Shown piece by piece: positions 8,643 through 15,727 of a stretch of 64,000 nucleotides of DNA. Every line of letters starts with the position of its first letter. Positions within the stretch are counted from its first letter, which is position 1. The stretch lies in assembly GCF_011752975.1 (NCBI RefSeq), contig NZ_VWWP01000004.1:124001-188000 (forward strand). The letters are read 5' to 3'. The translations under genes and the position numbers were made by a program. The notes below the pieces were generated by a model. It was not told where the DNA came from. It saw nothing but the letters and a program-made list of their open reading frames with translations, and ran no database searches. Source of the DNA: Chryseobacterium sp. Tr-659 (GTDB taxonomy: Bacteria > Bacteroidota > Bacteroidia > Flavobacteriales > Weeksellaceae).

Positions 8643-9410
8643 ATGCCTTGGAATCCCGAATTATACGACCAGTACAAAGATGTACGTTATAAACCTTTTT
8701 ATGATCTCGCAGCATTAATCAAGCCTGAAAACAATATAAAAGCAATTGATTTAGGCTGTGGTACAGGAGAACAAACTTCCATTTTAGCAGGGAAACTGGC
8801 AGGTTCTGCATTTCTGGGAATCGACTCTTCTGCAGAAATGCTTGAGAAATCAAAAAAATACGAAAATGAAAATCTTCACTTTCAGCTTCAGACTATTGAA
8901 GAAGCTGTGGCTTCAGAACAAAAATGGGATCTTGTTTTCAGTAATGCTGCTTTACAATGGGTAGATGACCACGAAGTTTTATTTCCTAAAATCATCGGAT
9001 TACTCTCCACCAAAGGACAGCTCGCCATTCAAATGCCTGTTCAGAATGAAAATATACTGAATCAGATTCTTTCGGAAATGGTAGATGAGGAACCTTATAC
9101 CTCTTATTTGAAGCATTTTAAACGTAATTCGCCTGTGCTTTCAATGGACGAGTATGCACAAATCTTATTTGACAATGGCATTGAGAATATAGAAATATTT
9201 CAGAAAGTATATCCTATTATTGCAGATGACCATGAGGCTTTATACACATTTATATCAGGAACTACATTACTTCCTTACCTGGAACGTTTGGACCATGAAG
9301 AAAAAGAGCTATTCATTACAGAATTTAAGGCCCGTATTGCCAGAAGGTTCAAAAAATATCCGGCAATCTACGCTTTCAAACGTATATTAATGTACGGCTG
9401 CAAAAAATAA
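8643..9410 (+). CDS. Tam-like SAM methyltransferase
   Basis: A 255-residue class I methyltransferase resembling trans-aconitate 2-methyltransferase. Features are the N-terminal WNPELYDQYKDVRYKPFYDL, motif I AIDLGCGTGEQT (about 35-46), GIDSSAEMLEKSKK, and VFSNAALQWVDDHEVLFPKI with the Tam-typical LQW. Next come GQLAIQMPVQNE and a helical C-terminal half. If the assignment holds it methylates a small carboxylic acid using SAM. Substrate identity is inferred from family similarity only. It is a single gene, with an 11-bp inverted repeat (9420-9430 / 9441-9451) just after the stop that could terminate it but lacks a T-tract. Confidence 0.75.
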   Translation: MPWNPELYDQYKDVRYKPFYDLAALIKPENNIKAIDLGCGTGEQTSILAGKLAGSAFLGIDSSAEMLEKSKKYENENLHFQLQTIEEAVASEQKWDLVFSNAALQWVDDHEVLFPKIIGLLSTKGQLAIQMPVQNENILNQILSEMVDEEPYTSYLKHFKRNSPVLSMDEYAQILFDNGIENIEIFQKVYPIIADDHEALYTFISGTTLLPYLERLDHEEKELFITEFKARIARRFKKYPAIYAFKRILMYGCKK

Positions 9411-9440
9411 AATTGATGAAATAAGCTATCACAATATTGC

Positions 9441-9659
9441 GATAGCTTATTACCCTTACAATCAGCCAGATTTGCTTCCTTTTGAAAGTGCTCATCCGTT
9501 TGTTCTATCTACTAACGGAAGTCTTACTAAGGTCCAATCCAGATTGCTCTCCGAAAGAGGATTATATTCTGTTTGTTTATCTTTTGTTGTTTCCGGATAA
9601 TTCTGATACATCCAGTCGGTTGCCATTTTCACTTTCCCATTCTTTTATCCAAGCCCGCT
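9441..9659 (-). pseudogene. Remnant of NAD(P)-binding (NmrA/SDR-like) oxidoreductase
   Basis: Read on the minus strand, one frame of this gap gives KMATDWMYQNYPETTKDKQ followed by EYNPLSESNLDWTLVRLPLV. This is the C-terminal third of atypical short-chain NAD(P)H-binding oxidoreductases, where S.LDWT.VR.P is a hallmark. The frame is broken upstream by a stop after SGLG and downstream by TGA (about 9498). Family-like residues (LADCKGNK) reappear in another phase of the sequence. There is no start and no Rossmann GxxGxxG segment. It is therefore a decayed fragment with frameshifts and a lost 5' end. The parent gene may exist elsewhere in the genome. Confidence 0.6.
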
Positions 9660-9754
9660 AATTTTTGTTTTTTATATACTGATTGTTAAATCACCTAAAA
9701 GAGTATTATTTTTTTTTATACTTTAGTAAATAACAAATCAAAAAATCAATTGCT

Positions 9755-9988
9755 ATGAAAAATTTAAAGAAATTAAAAAGAAGTTATCTTGTATTGATTA
9801 CCGGAGGAGATTATGCCTATGCAGATTGTGATATAAACGGAAACTGCCCCGCAGTACCAGGCTCATATTATTGCAGTGGCGGTGTCTGCTATAGATCTAC
9901 AGGTGGTGGTAACCCTGATAATGGCTGCCATGAACCTCAACGGGATTGTATGCCATGGGAAACCGGATGTGGATGTGTGTATTCATAA
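9755..9988 (+). CDS. GG-leader, cysteine-rich secreted peptide (bacteriocin-like)
   Basis: A 77-residue peptide with leader MKNLKKLKRSYLVLITGG (18 residues). The leader ends in the double glycine cut by peptidase-containing ABC exporters. The predicted core of about 59 residues is rich in Gly, Cys, Tyr and Pro, with eight cysteines including GCGC near the end and NGNC, YYC and GGVC earlier. Such MKNL..GG peptides in Chryseobacterium are usually annotated bacteriocin-like; their activity is mostly untested. No exporter or immunity gene is adjacent. The second peptide at 60789 has a near-identical leader, which supports both start codons and the cleavage site. Confidence 0.75.
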   Translation: MKNLKKLKRSYLVLITGGDYAYADCDINGNCPAVPGSYYCSGGVCYRSTGGGNPDNGCHEPQRDCMPWETGCGCVYS

Positions 9989-10033
9989 GTATGGATATCT
10001 CAAACAGCCTGAAAAGCCTGTTATAAAGGACAG

Positions 10034-10069
10034 AACAAGTTATCCACAAAAAAATGTGGATAACTTGTT
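10034..10069. repeat. Inverted pair of perfect DnaA boxes in a 15-bp stem
   Basis: A 15-bp perfect inverted repeat (10034-10048 / 10055-10069) around six A residues. Each arm contains the consensus DnaA box: TTATCCACA at 10040-10048 and its complement TGTGGATAA at 10055-10063. The next 130 bp are extremely AT-rich. It may bind DnaA (an origin element or titration site), or it may only be a terminator hairpin for the peptide gene ending at 9988. No further consensus boxes were seen within about 500 bp. Confidence 0.5.
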
Positions 10070-10090
10070 AATTTTAACATTAAATTTATA

Positions 10091-10118
10091 TTGCATATTA
10101 AAATAATTAGTACATTTA
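10091..10118 (+). promoter_or_regulatory. Possible promoter of small RNA
   Basis: TTG at 10091-10093, a 17-bp spacer, and TACATTTA at 10111-10118, one mismatch from TAnnTTTG. The predicted start is near 10125, with no open frame downstream before two terminators. Confidence 0.3.
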
Positions 10119-10124
10119 CTATGT

Positions 10125-10230
10125 AATAAAAATCGAAGTGGAAACTTTATTTGCTTTTCTTACTACTATTGAAATTGCAATTAAATTTGAAATAAAAATT
10201 TAAGCACAGCATTGTCGGCTGTGCTTTTTA
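10125..10230 (+). ncRNA. Candidate small RNA of about 105 nt
   Basis: The interval runs from a near-consensus promoter (10091-10118) to a strong rho-independent terminator. The terminator has stem AAGCACAGC (10202-10210) / GCTGTGCTT (10218-10226), a 7-nt loop, then T residues. No credible peptide frame lies inside and no gene with this terminator precedes it closely. It does not resemble SRP RNA, tmRNA or 6S RNA by eye. The evidence is positional only. Confidence 0.3.
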
Positions 10231-10268
10231 TTGTTGTCTAATTAAAAAAATGAGATGTTTTATCTACT

Positions 10269-10297
10269 GAATCTGCTCCTAAAGAGCAGATTCTTTT
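10269..10297 (+). terminator. Second terminator hairpin before the tRNA
   Basis: A 10-bp perfect stem GAATCTGCTC (10269-10278) / GAGCAGATTC (10284-10293), 5-nt loop, then TTTTAT. It lies 40 bp after the previous terminator, so the two act in series and insulate the tRNA from upstream transcription. Confidence 0.65.
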
Positions 10298-10404
10298 ATA
10301 TTTACAGCAATGAAAATGTCATTTCTTATACTTAATTCTCACGAATAATTACGCTCTATACTATAATAAGACTATGAATAATTCGTAATTTTATAAGTCA
10401 AAAT

Positions 10405-10476
10405 GGCTTCATAGTTCAATGGATAGAACAAAAGTTTCCTAAACTTTAGATCCAGGTTCGATCCCTGGTGGAGCTA
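10405..10476 (+). tRNA. tRNA-Arg (anticodon CCT)
   Basis: A complete 72-nt cloverleaf. The acceptor is GGCTTCA / TGGAGCT with two wobble pairs and discriminator A. The D arm is GTTC..GAAC with GG in the loop. The anticodon stem AAAGT / ACTTT carries loop TTCCTAA, so the anticodon is CCT. The T arm is CCAGG-TTCGATC-CCTGG. The 3' CCA is not encoded. It reads AGG codons. No duplicated tRNA 3' end was found nearby, so it does not look like an integration site. Confidence 0.9.
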
Positions 10477-10602
10477 CTTACTAACTTCTAACGCACAACA
10501 CTTATCTTTGAAAATTTAAGCAAAAAGTACAGTTTAATATGACGGAGTTTATTCCGAGATTTCCGACATTTGCCTGAATTTTAATAAACATCAATTAAAC
10601 CC

Positions 10603-10845
10603 ATGGAAGAATTTGAAGTTCCGGTAAATTATAAAGGTAAAGACCTTCTTTTCAATGGTCGTCTTGCCACATTCAGTTACGGATATAAATTGTATGTAGA
10701 AGTAGAAGGAAGTGAAGTAGTTATTGAGCGTGACGACGAAGGTAATCTAAGAGCTATTGTATCGGAAACATCTACAAATCCTGCTATAGAAAAAGGACTT
10801 ATCGAAGCCATAATTAAAGTATTTAGTGATCTTCAGGTGTTGTAA
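10603..10845 (+). CDS. Small conserved hypothetical protein
   Basis: An 80-residue acidic protein beginning MEEFEVPVNYKGKDLLFNGR. Alternating strands follow (YGYKLYVEVEGSEVVIERDDEGNLRAIV), then a C-terminal helix (AIEKGLIEAIIKVFSDLQ). It has no signal peptide or membrane segment and looks like a small beta-rich cytoplasmic protein. I do not recognise a named family. It is a single gene downstream of tRNA-Arg, with a perfect -7 box TATCTTTG at 10503-10510 about 90 bp upstream but no TTG at the usual spacing. Composition and codon use look native. Confidence 0.65.
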   Translation: MEEFEVPVNYKGKDLLFNGRLATFSYGYKLYVEVEGSEVVIERDDEGNLRAIVSETSTNPAIEKGLIEAIIKVFSDLQVL

Positions 10846-11001
10846 AACTTTTCCTAATCCGGTCTTATTAAAATAAATCTCATTGCAGAACAGGAAAATC
10901 TGATCAGTTTTATTTTCGAAATCATTCATTGGGATTCATTTCCGCCAGAACATTTTTTCTGGGAAATAGCCTTGTTTGAAAGCTCCAAATAAGAGTCTGG
11001 A

Positions 11002-11766
11002 TTATTCAAAGACCACATAATTTACTTTATCTACGCCTGTATTACCGGTCTTCTCATGGTAGGCATACAATACCAATTCATAATTACCCGGTGAACTGAT
11101 CAAATGGCTTCCTTCGAAAAGATTGGTTGAAACCAGTGACATATCAATATTTTTAATCCATTTTCCATCTTTCTTTAAAATACCTTTCACTTCAATTTCA
11201 TCGGAGTTCCAGACACCGCCCTTTTCAATGACACATCCGCACATCATTACGATATTGGCCTGAAACTGAAAAGGCTTATCTTTAATCGTATTCAGAGCAA
11301 TGTACTGATGGGTTCTGGGCTTCAGGATATCAATGATGTATCCGGGAATCTCAAGAATAATCCCCTCACCTAAAATATTTTTCCCGGGAATAAGCCATAA
11401 TTCTGTGCTTACCACCGCCTGAGCCTGTTTGCTGTTCAAAGGAGAAACTACTTCTATATTTACAAATGTGGGTTCATCAATGTCTATGGAAGCTATAAAA
11501 CCTCCGGTCTGCGCATCCGCAATTGCATTTCCTCTTACTTTAGGTGTTTTCATGATCAGATCGGTATTTCCGGTACTGCCCGTTGTATTGCCTTCTGCAA
11601 GAATTCTTTGATTCAGCTTGTTTCTGACGATAATATGGGCTCCTCCTAACGATGTCCCGATAAATTTGGCATCTCTTGCTTTCGCTCTTATCATCACCTT
11701 TGTTTCGGTTGCTGAGATCATGATATTGGAGAAAAGAAATGCAGCGATGAGAATAAGTGTTTTCAT
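11002..11766 (-). CDS. Secreted protein of unknown function, coupled to MarR gene
   Basis: A 254-residue protein with signal peptide MKTLILIAAFLFSNIMISA. The mature part is beta-rich: repeated hydrophobic/polar alternation (TKVMIRAKARDAKFIG, GAHIIVRNKLNQRILAEG, FVNIEVVSPLNSKQAQAVVS), then a FQANIVMMCGCVIEKGGVW segment with a close cysteine pair. The last third ends in GNYELVLYAYHEKTGNTG. It could form two or three immunoglobulin- or CARDB-like sandwiches, but no family is recognised. Its ATG overlaps the stop of the marR-like gene by 4 bp, so the two are translationally coupled and presumably share the palindrome-controlled promoter. Confidence 0.75.
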   Translation of the reverse strand: MKTLILIAAFLFSNIMISATETKVMIRAKARDAKFIGTSLGGAHIIVRNKLNQRILAEGNTTGSTGNTDLIMKTPKVRGNAIADAQTGGFIASIDIDEPTFVNIEVVSPLNSKQAQAVVSTELWLIPGKNILGEGIILEIPGYIIDILKPRTHQYIALNTIKDKPFQFQANIVMMCGCVIEKGGVWNSDEIEVKGILKKDGKWIKNIDMSLVSTNLFEGSHLISSPGNYELVLYAYHEKTGNTGVDKVNYVVFE

Positions 11767-12257
11767 GATTGAATTGATTTTAAATATTCTTGTTTAAATC
11801 TATGATGGAAAGTTTCAGTTTTAAGCTCGAGATCAATATGATCCAGATAAGTAAAAATGGTAAGATCTTCTGACAGCATTTTCAGGATTGCCTTTTCACA
11901 GCTGTCCCAGATCTTTTCCAGCTGCGGAAGCATTTCTATCGCCTTAGGAGACAAAGAAATGATTTGTTTCCTTTTATCTGCGCTATCTTTTTTAATGACG
12001 AGGTATCCTTTTTCTTCCATTTTCTTGACAATTACCACTACTGAAGGATGTGAATACCCCAAAGGTTCCGCAATATCTGTAATAGAGATCTCCCCTTTCT
12101 TCTGCAACAGCATGAAGACGAGATACCAGTTCGGCTCTACATCAATTCCGAATTCTTTATAAAATTTTCTGACATCATGAGACATGCGGTCACTGATTCT
12201 TTTTAATCTGCTATCCAAAGCTTTGTAGCCTAATTCTTTAATAAAGTCAAAATCCAT
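11763..12257 (-). CDS. MarR family transcriptional regulator
   Basis: A 164-residue winged-helix regulator. The DNA-binding part is visible at about residues 48-105: LLQKKGEISITDIAEPLGYS, HPSVVVIVKKMEEKGYLV, and the wing KKDSADKRKQIISLS with the conserved D..RKQ. Flanking helices form the dimer interface. MarR proteins usually repress their own operon until a small ligand is bound. A 30-bp palindrome lies 29-59 bp upstream of the start, and the unknown secreted protein overlaps the stop. The ligand is unknown. Confidence 0.85.
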   Translation of the reverse strand: MDFDFIKELGYKALDSRLKRISDRMSHDVRKFYKEFGIDVEPNWYLVFMLLQKKGEISITDIAEPLGYSHPSVVVIVKKMEEKGYLVIKKDSADKRKQIISLSPKAIEMLPQLEKIWDSCEKAILKMLSEDLTIFTYLDHIDLELKTETFHHRFKQEYLKSIQS

Positions 12258-12286
12258 TGATAAAATATTTGCTGTAAATATATAAA

Positions 12287-12316
12287 AATAAAGTCAACTA
12301 TATAGTTAGCTTTATT
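12287..12316. promoter_or_regulatory. Palindromic operator for MarR gene
   Basis: A 30-bp interrupted palindrome centred at 12301/12302: outer arms AATAAAG / CTTTATT and inner AACTATATAGTT, with 2-bp imperfections between. It lies in the divergent gap between the marR-like gene and the plus-strand NTF2-like gene. Size and symmetry fit a MarR dimer site, and it could control both directions. Confidence 0.55.
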
Positions 12317-12414
12317 TTTTATTGGAAATTTTTATCTCTTTTCAAAATGAGGTCTAGAACTTAAGTCGCATGGCTAATTAGGATAGGACAAGAAAATACT
12401 TTACTTTTAAGCCT

Positions 12415-12804
12415 ATGAATAATAATGAAAAAATCATCAGAGAAATCAAAGATTTTCATGAAAATATCGAGAAGTGGTTTCAGGGAAAGACTGAAAATCA
12501 GGAAGAACTTTACCAGATACTTTTATCTGGCTTTGTTCCGGAATTTAGAATGACCAATGGAAATGGTGATACAGTTACTCTATCTATGCTTTCTGATTGG
12601 CTTCCAACAGTCTTCGGTAAATTTCCGGAGCGTAATATTCGGCTTGAAAATATAGAAGTGAACCATTCCGGACATCATGGACTGGCTACTTATATTGAAA
12701 TTCAGGAAACTGGAAATATATTGAACCAACGCGGATCTTCTGCTGTTTTTATCCTGAATGAAGAAAGAGCATTGTGGCTTCATCTCATAGAGAACTGGAT
12801 ATAG
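12415..12804 (+). CDS. NTF2/SnoaL-like (DUF4440-type) protein
   Basis: A 129-residue cytoplasmic protein. It has an N-terminal helix (IIREIKDFHENIEKWFQG), a central region FVPEFRMTNGNGDTVTLSML, and C-terminal strands (HHGLATYIEIQETG, SSAVFILNEERALWLHLIENWI). The alpha-then-curved-sheet order and the F.PEF.M motif fit the NTF2/SnoaL superfamily as in DUF4440 proteins. No catalytic residues can be named. It is divergent from the marR-like gene across the palindrome, so it may be co-regulated. A large bidirectional hairpin follows. Confidence 0.55.
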   Translation: MNNNEKIIREIKDFHENIEKWFQGKTENQEELYQILLSGFVPEFRMTNGNGDTVTLSMLSDWLPTVFGKFPERNIRLENIEVNHSGHHGLATYIEIQETGNILNQRGSSAVFILNEERALWLHLIENWI

Positions 12805-12831
12805 TTTTCCGAAAACCAGATAAAAAAATAG

Positions 12832-12878
12832 AAAAGCTGTCTCAGAATCCACAATATTTGATTCTAGAGGCAGCTTTT
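12832..12878. terminator. Bidirectional terminator
   Basis: Long arms AAAAGCTG.CTC.AGAATC (12832-12849) and its near-complement at 12860-12878, with one wobble and one bulge. A-rich sequence precedes and T-rich sequence follows. It sits between the convergent NTF2-like and MFS genes. Confidence 0.65.
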
Positions 12879-12937
12879 GCTTTTTATGACGACTGATTTA
12901 TTCAGACCATGGAGAATGAGGAATACAATCACAGAAA

Positions 12938-14095
12938 TTAATATTTTCTGAACACTTTCATTTGCCCTGCCATCAAAGTCAGTAAAATTCCAAAACAAGC
13001 AAAAAGACCATAGGAATATCTGAGATCAAAGCTGTCTGCGATATATCCAATAAGCGGCGGCCCCATCAGGAACCCTAAAAACGAAATACTCGATACAAAT
13101 GACAACGCAATGCTTGGAGCTATGGTACTCACTTTTCCTACGGTACTATAAACTGACGGTACACTAAGTGAGCTTCCAAGACCGACAATCATAAAAGCAA
13201 GGATACAGATCCACAATTCAGGGAAGAAAACACTCAGGAAAAGCCCGCCGCTCATCAGCATACCACAACATTGCAGAACTATTTTTTTTCCATACTTCTC
13301 AATGACACGATTGCCGATAAATCTACCTAAAGTCATCATTAAAATAAAGCTTGTATATCCCAATATGACAAGATTTTCCGGTGCTTTTACAATTGTTTGA
13401 AAATACACTCCGCTCCAGTCGAACATTGCGCCTTCAATAGCCATACTCAAAAATCCTATGATTCCGAGACCTACAAGGGTTGGATTAACCGATTTAAAAA
13501 TTGAACGGGTTTGAGGCTCTGCTTTATGGATGATATTGGTCAAATTCTGCTTGCTGTACAACCAAATCCCTGTTACAACGGCAAAAATAATGGCAAAATG
13601 AGTAAAGGTTCCTACATGTAAATTAATCATCAACAAACCGATGACAGCTCCTGTTAATCCTGCAAAACACCAGGCTCCGTGATAAGATGACAAAAGGGTT
13701 CTCTTCGTCATAGATTCAATTTCAATCGCCTGGGTATTGATTGCTATATTGCATAAATTTCCTGAGACTCCAAAAAAGAATAATACAACCGCCAGTGTCC
13801 AGTAAGATGGAGAAAGTCCGATTAACAAAAGAAAAACAGAATAGAATAAAAAACATCTTTTAATGATCCAGCTGCTTCCATACATACTGATTAGTTTTCC
13901 TGCCGGAACCATAGTTGAAAGCTGCCCGATCGGCATCAGAAGTAAAAGAGTTCCCAATTCTGCTTCATTGATTGAAAGTGCATTTTTAATGATAGGTATC
14001 CGGCTGGCCCAGGAAGAAAAAACAAGCCCATGGGCAAAGAAAAGTAAAAAACAGGCTGTAGGCATTTTTGCATTAAAAGAATCTCTCGCATTCAT
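12938..14095 (-). CDS. MFS transporter (YbjJ/FucP-like)
   Basis: A 385-residue inner-membrane transporter with about 12 hydrophobic helices. The first loop region SSWASRIPIIKNALSINEAELG and the following helix LLLLMPIGQLSTMVPAG resemble the YbjJ/FucP branch of the major facilitator superfamily. ATG 14095 is preferred to the in-frame ATG 14137 because a perfect minus-strand -7 box (TAACTTTG, 14132-14125) lies between them and would place the transcript start near 14119. The substrate is unknown. It stands alone, with convergent NTF2-like and divergent GNAT-remnant neighbours. Confidence 0.8.
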   Translation of the reverse strand: MNARDSFNAKMPTACFLLFFAHGLVFSSWASRIPIIKNALSINEAELGTLLLLMPIGQLSTMVPAGKLISMYGSSWIIKRCFLFYSVFLLLIGLSPSYWTLAVVLFFFGVSGNLCNIAINTQAIEIESMTKRTLLSSYHGAWCFAGLTGAVIGLLMINLHVGTFTHFAIIFAVVTGIWLYSKQNLTNIIHKAEPQTRSIFKSVNPTLVGLGIIGFLSMAIEGAMFDWSGVYFQTIVKAPENLVILGYTSFILMMTLGRFIGNRVIEKYGKKIVLQCCGMLMSGGLFLSVFFPELWICILAFMIVGLGSSLSVPSVYSTVGKVSTIAPSIALSFVSSISFLGFLMGPPLIGYIADSFDLRYSYGLFACFGILLTLMAGQMKVFRKY

Positions 14096-14224
14096 TGAAT
14101 AGTGTTTGACCAAATTTCCGTTAGCAAAGTTACTCACACTTGTTCAATAAAATATAGTCCATTTTTGGCATTTTCTATTCCATTTTAGACAATAGACTTA
14201 ATTTCCTGTCTTTTTTAGTTCTAT

Positions 14225-14455
14225 TTGAAAACCAATCGTGTACAGTTAAAAACAAAAGACAATAATTTCAGATCGAGAAAAGCCATAGAAAAGATTGGCG
14301 GTGTATTTGAAGGAATTTTCCGTAAAGATAAAGTTCTAAGTGACGGAACAACCAGAAATGCAGCTTACTACAGCATTTTAGATGATGAATGGAATGAGGC
14401 AAGAATCAAAATTCAGAACCTGATTAAAGAAAAACAAAATTCTTCTGAAAAATAA
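14225..14455 (+). pseudogene. C-terminal remnant of GNAT acetyltransferase
   Basis: About 76 codons encode only the end of a RimJ/RimL-like GNAT enzyme: NRVQLKTKDNNFRSRKAIEK, then IGGVFEGIFRKDKVLSDG and RNAAYYSILDDEW. In intact proteins this follows some 100 residues that include the acetyl-CoA loop; here a stop codon (14216-14218) closes the frame just upstream and no ATG is available (the first usable codon is TTG 14225). The missing N-terminal half is not found in the preceding 80 bp. I therefore call it a truncated relic. Confidence 0.6.
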
Positions 14456-14463
14456 ATAAAAAA

Positions 14464-14515
14464 AGAGACAGTATACAATCACCTCTACATGAATTCGTCT
14501 GATCATACTGTCTCT
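14464..14515 (-). terminator. Terminator of T9SS cargo gene
   Basis: An 11-bp perfect stem AGAGACAGTAT (14464-14474) / ATACTGTCTCT (14505-14515) with a 30-nt loop. Read on the minus strand it is followed by a run of T residues. It lies 38 bp after the stop of the 14554-15531 gene. Confidence 0.6.
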
Positions 14516-14553
14516 CACTTGAAAAGATTCTTATAAAAATAGAGCGTAGGTTT

Positions 14554-15531
14554 TTACTTTTTAATAATTTTCTTCGAAACGGAACCTCCTTTTCTCAATT
14601 CTCCTTGAAGAATGTATACACCTTTCGGAAGCTTTGAAATATCAATACCTTTAGCATTGCCAGTTACCAAAACAACCTTACCATCCATAGAGGTCACTGT
14701 TATTTTCTTAATATCTTCTTTAGAATTTAGCATAACAAGATCAGAAGCTGGATTCGGATAAACTGAAATATCTTTATTTTTAATATCAATATCATTTGTT
14801 GACAATGGTGATGATTCAGGATAAGAAACACTTCTGTTTACACTTGTGTTTCCGTTGATTGTAAATGTATTGATTGCAAAATTGAATACGATTCCTGCAC
14901 TTTGGCTAATCCACATATAAGATTCGTTCGTATAAGTAAATGGTCCCGGTGTCTGTGTTCCGGTTCTCATTCTTTTAATTCTTAAAACATTCGGATAAGT
15001 TCCTGTAGGGGTTGTAATAGTTCCATAAGCATCTACCGTGTATTCTACCTGCCCTGTCTCGGTATTACCCGCTCCTCCGGAAGCTGTAGTGAACTGATAA
15101 GGATCAGTAAACTGCTGCAGATAAGTAATCGGGAATTTGAAGTTAATTAATGGATCCGTATAAGTTATTGTCATATCCCCCGGATTGGCATATGTCCCGA
15201 GCATGATATCTTCCGTATCAGATATGGAAGTAAAATCATAGACATCTGAAAGAGTGGGTACAGTAATTCTGTTGGCATTAGGAAATCTAAAACAGTTTGC
15301 CTCTCCCGGACATGCTTTTGTAGTATTGGTATTGACATTTGGAACTGTATAGGCAGAAAAATTCCATGTAGCATTTGCTCCGGATGGACCGGCTGTTACA
15401 GTAGATGCAACATCTCCAGCTCTATACGTCATAGGTATATTAACTCTATCAACAGCACTTCTCGTTACCGAAGGCTGCGCATATGCCGTGATCCCTGCCA
15501 CAAGAAGTAAAAAAGAATTTAGCTTTTTCAT
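14554..15531 (-). CDS. T9SS-sorted secreted protein
   Basis: A 325-residue exported protein. It has signal peptide MKKLNSFLLLVAGITAYAQ, a beta-rich middle (about 20-240) without recognised catalytic motifs, and a type A T9SS sorting domain at the C-terminus (about 255-325). The sorting domain shows KDISVYPNPASDLVMLNS, KKITVTSMDGKVV, GIDISKLPKGVYIL and a final KKIIKK. The sorting domain sends the protein across the outer membrane. Residues VYDFTSISDTEDIMLGTYAN and GTITTPTGTYPNVLRIKRMR recur in related flavobacterial hypothetical proteins. A consensus promoter lies 41-71 bp upstream and a terminator follows. Confidence 0.8.
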   Translation of the reverse strand: MKKLNSFLLLVAGITAYAQPSVTRSAVDRVNIPMTYRAGDVASTVTAGPSGANATWNFSAYTVPNVNTNTTKACPGEANCFRFPNANRITVPTLSDVYDFTSISDTEDIMLGTYANPGDMTITYTDPLINFKFPITYLQQFTDPYQFTTASGGAGNTETGQVEYTVDAYGTITTPTGTYPNVLRIKRMRTGTQTPGPFTYTNESYMWISQSAGIVFNFAINTFTINGNTSVNRSVSYPESSPLSTNDIDIKNKDISVYPNPASDLVMLNSKEDIKKITVTSMDGKVVLVTGNAKGIDISKLPKGVYILQGELRKGGSVSKKIIKK

Positions 15532-15571
15532 ATTGTTTATTTTTAAATTTGATATGGTTGACTTTCACCTA

Positions 15572-15602
15572 CAAATTTATTTTTAGTTTCAAAAGCTATC
15601 AA
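15572..15602 (-). promoter_or_regulatory. Promoter of T9SS cargo gene
   Basis: On the minus strand, TTG (15602-15600), a 20-bp spacer and -7 box TAAATTTG (15579-15572), about 40 bp before ATG 15531. Both elements are perfect. Confidence 0.55.
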
Positions 15603-15727
15603 TCCTCAAAAGAAAGTATTTTTATCTACCAGAAATCAGGTATTTTTTATTATCCTGAAAATGATTATTTTCCTGATACTTTTTCCAAAATAATACCCGG
15701 CATTGAAACCGGGCAAAATATGAATAT

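Noticed and set aside
9420..9451. Inverted repeat after the Tam-like gene
   Set aside because: An 11-bp perfect stem, but no T-tract follows and it overlaps the decayed oxidoreductase region, so I did not call it a terminator.
10405..10476. tRNA-Arg as an integration site
   Set aside because: No duplicated 3' end of the tRNA, integrase gene or element boundary was found nearby.
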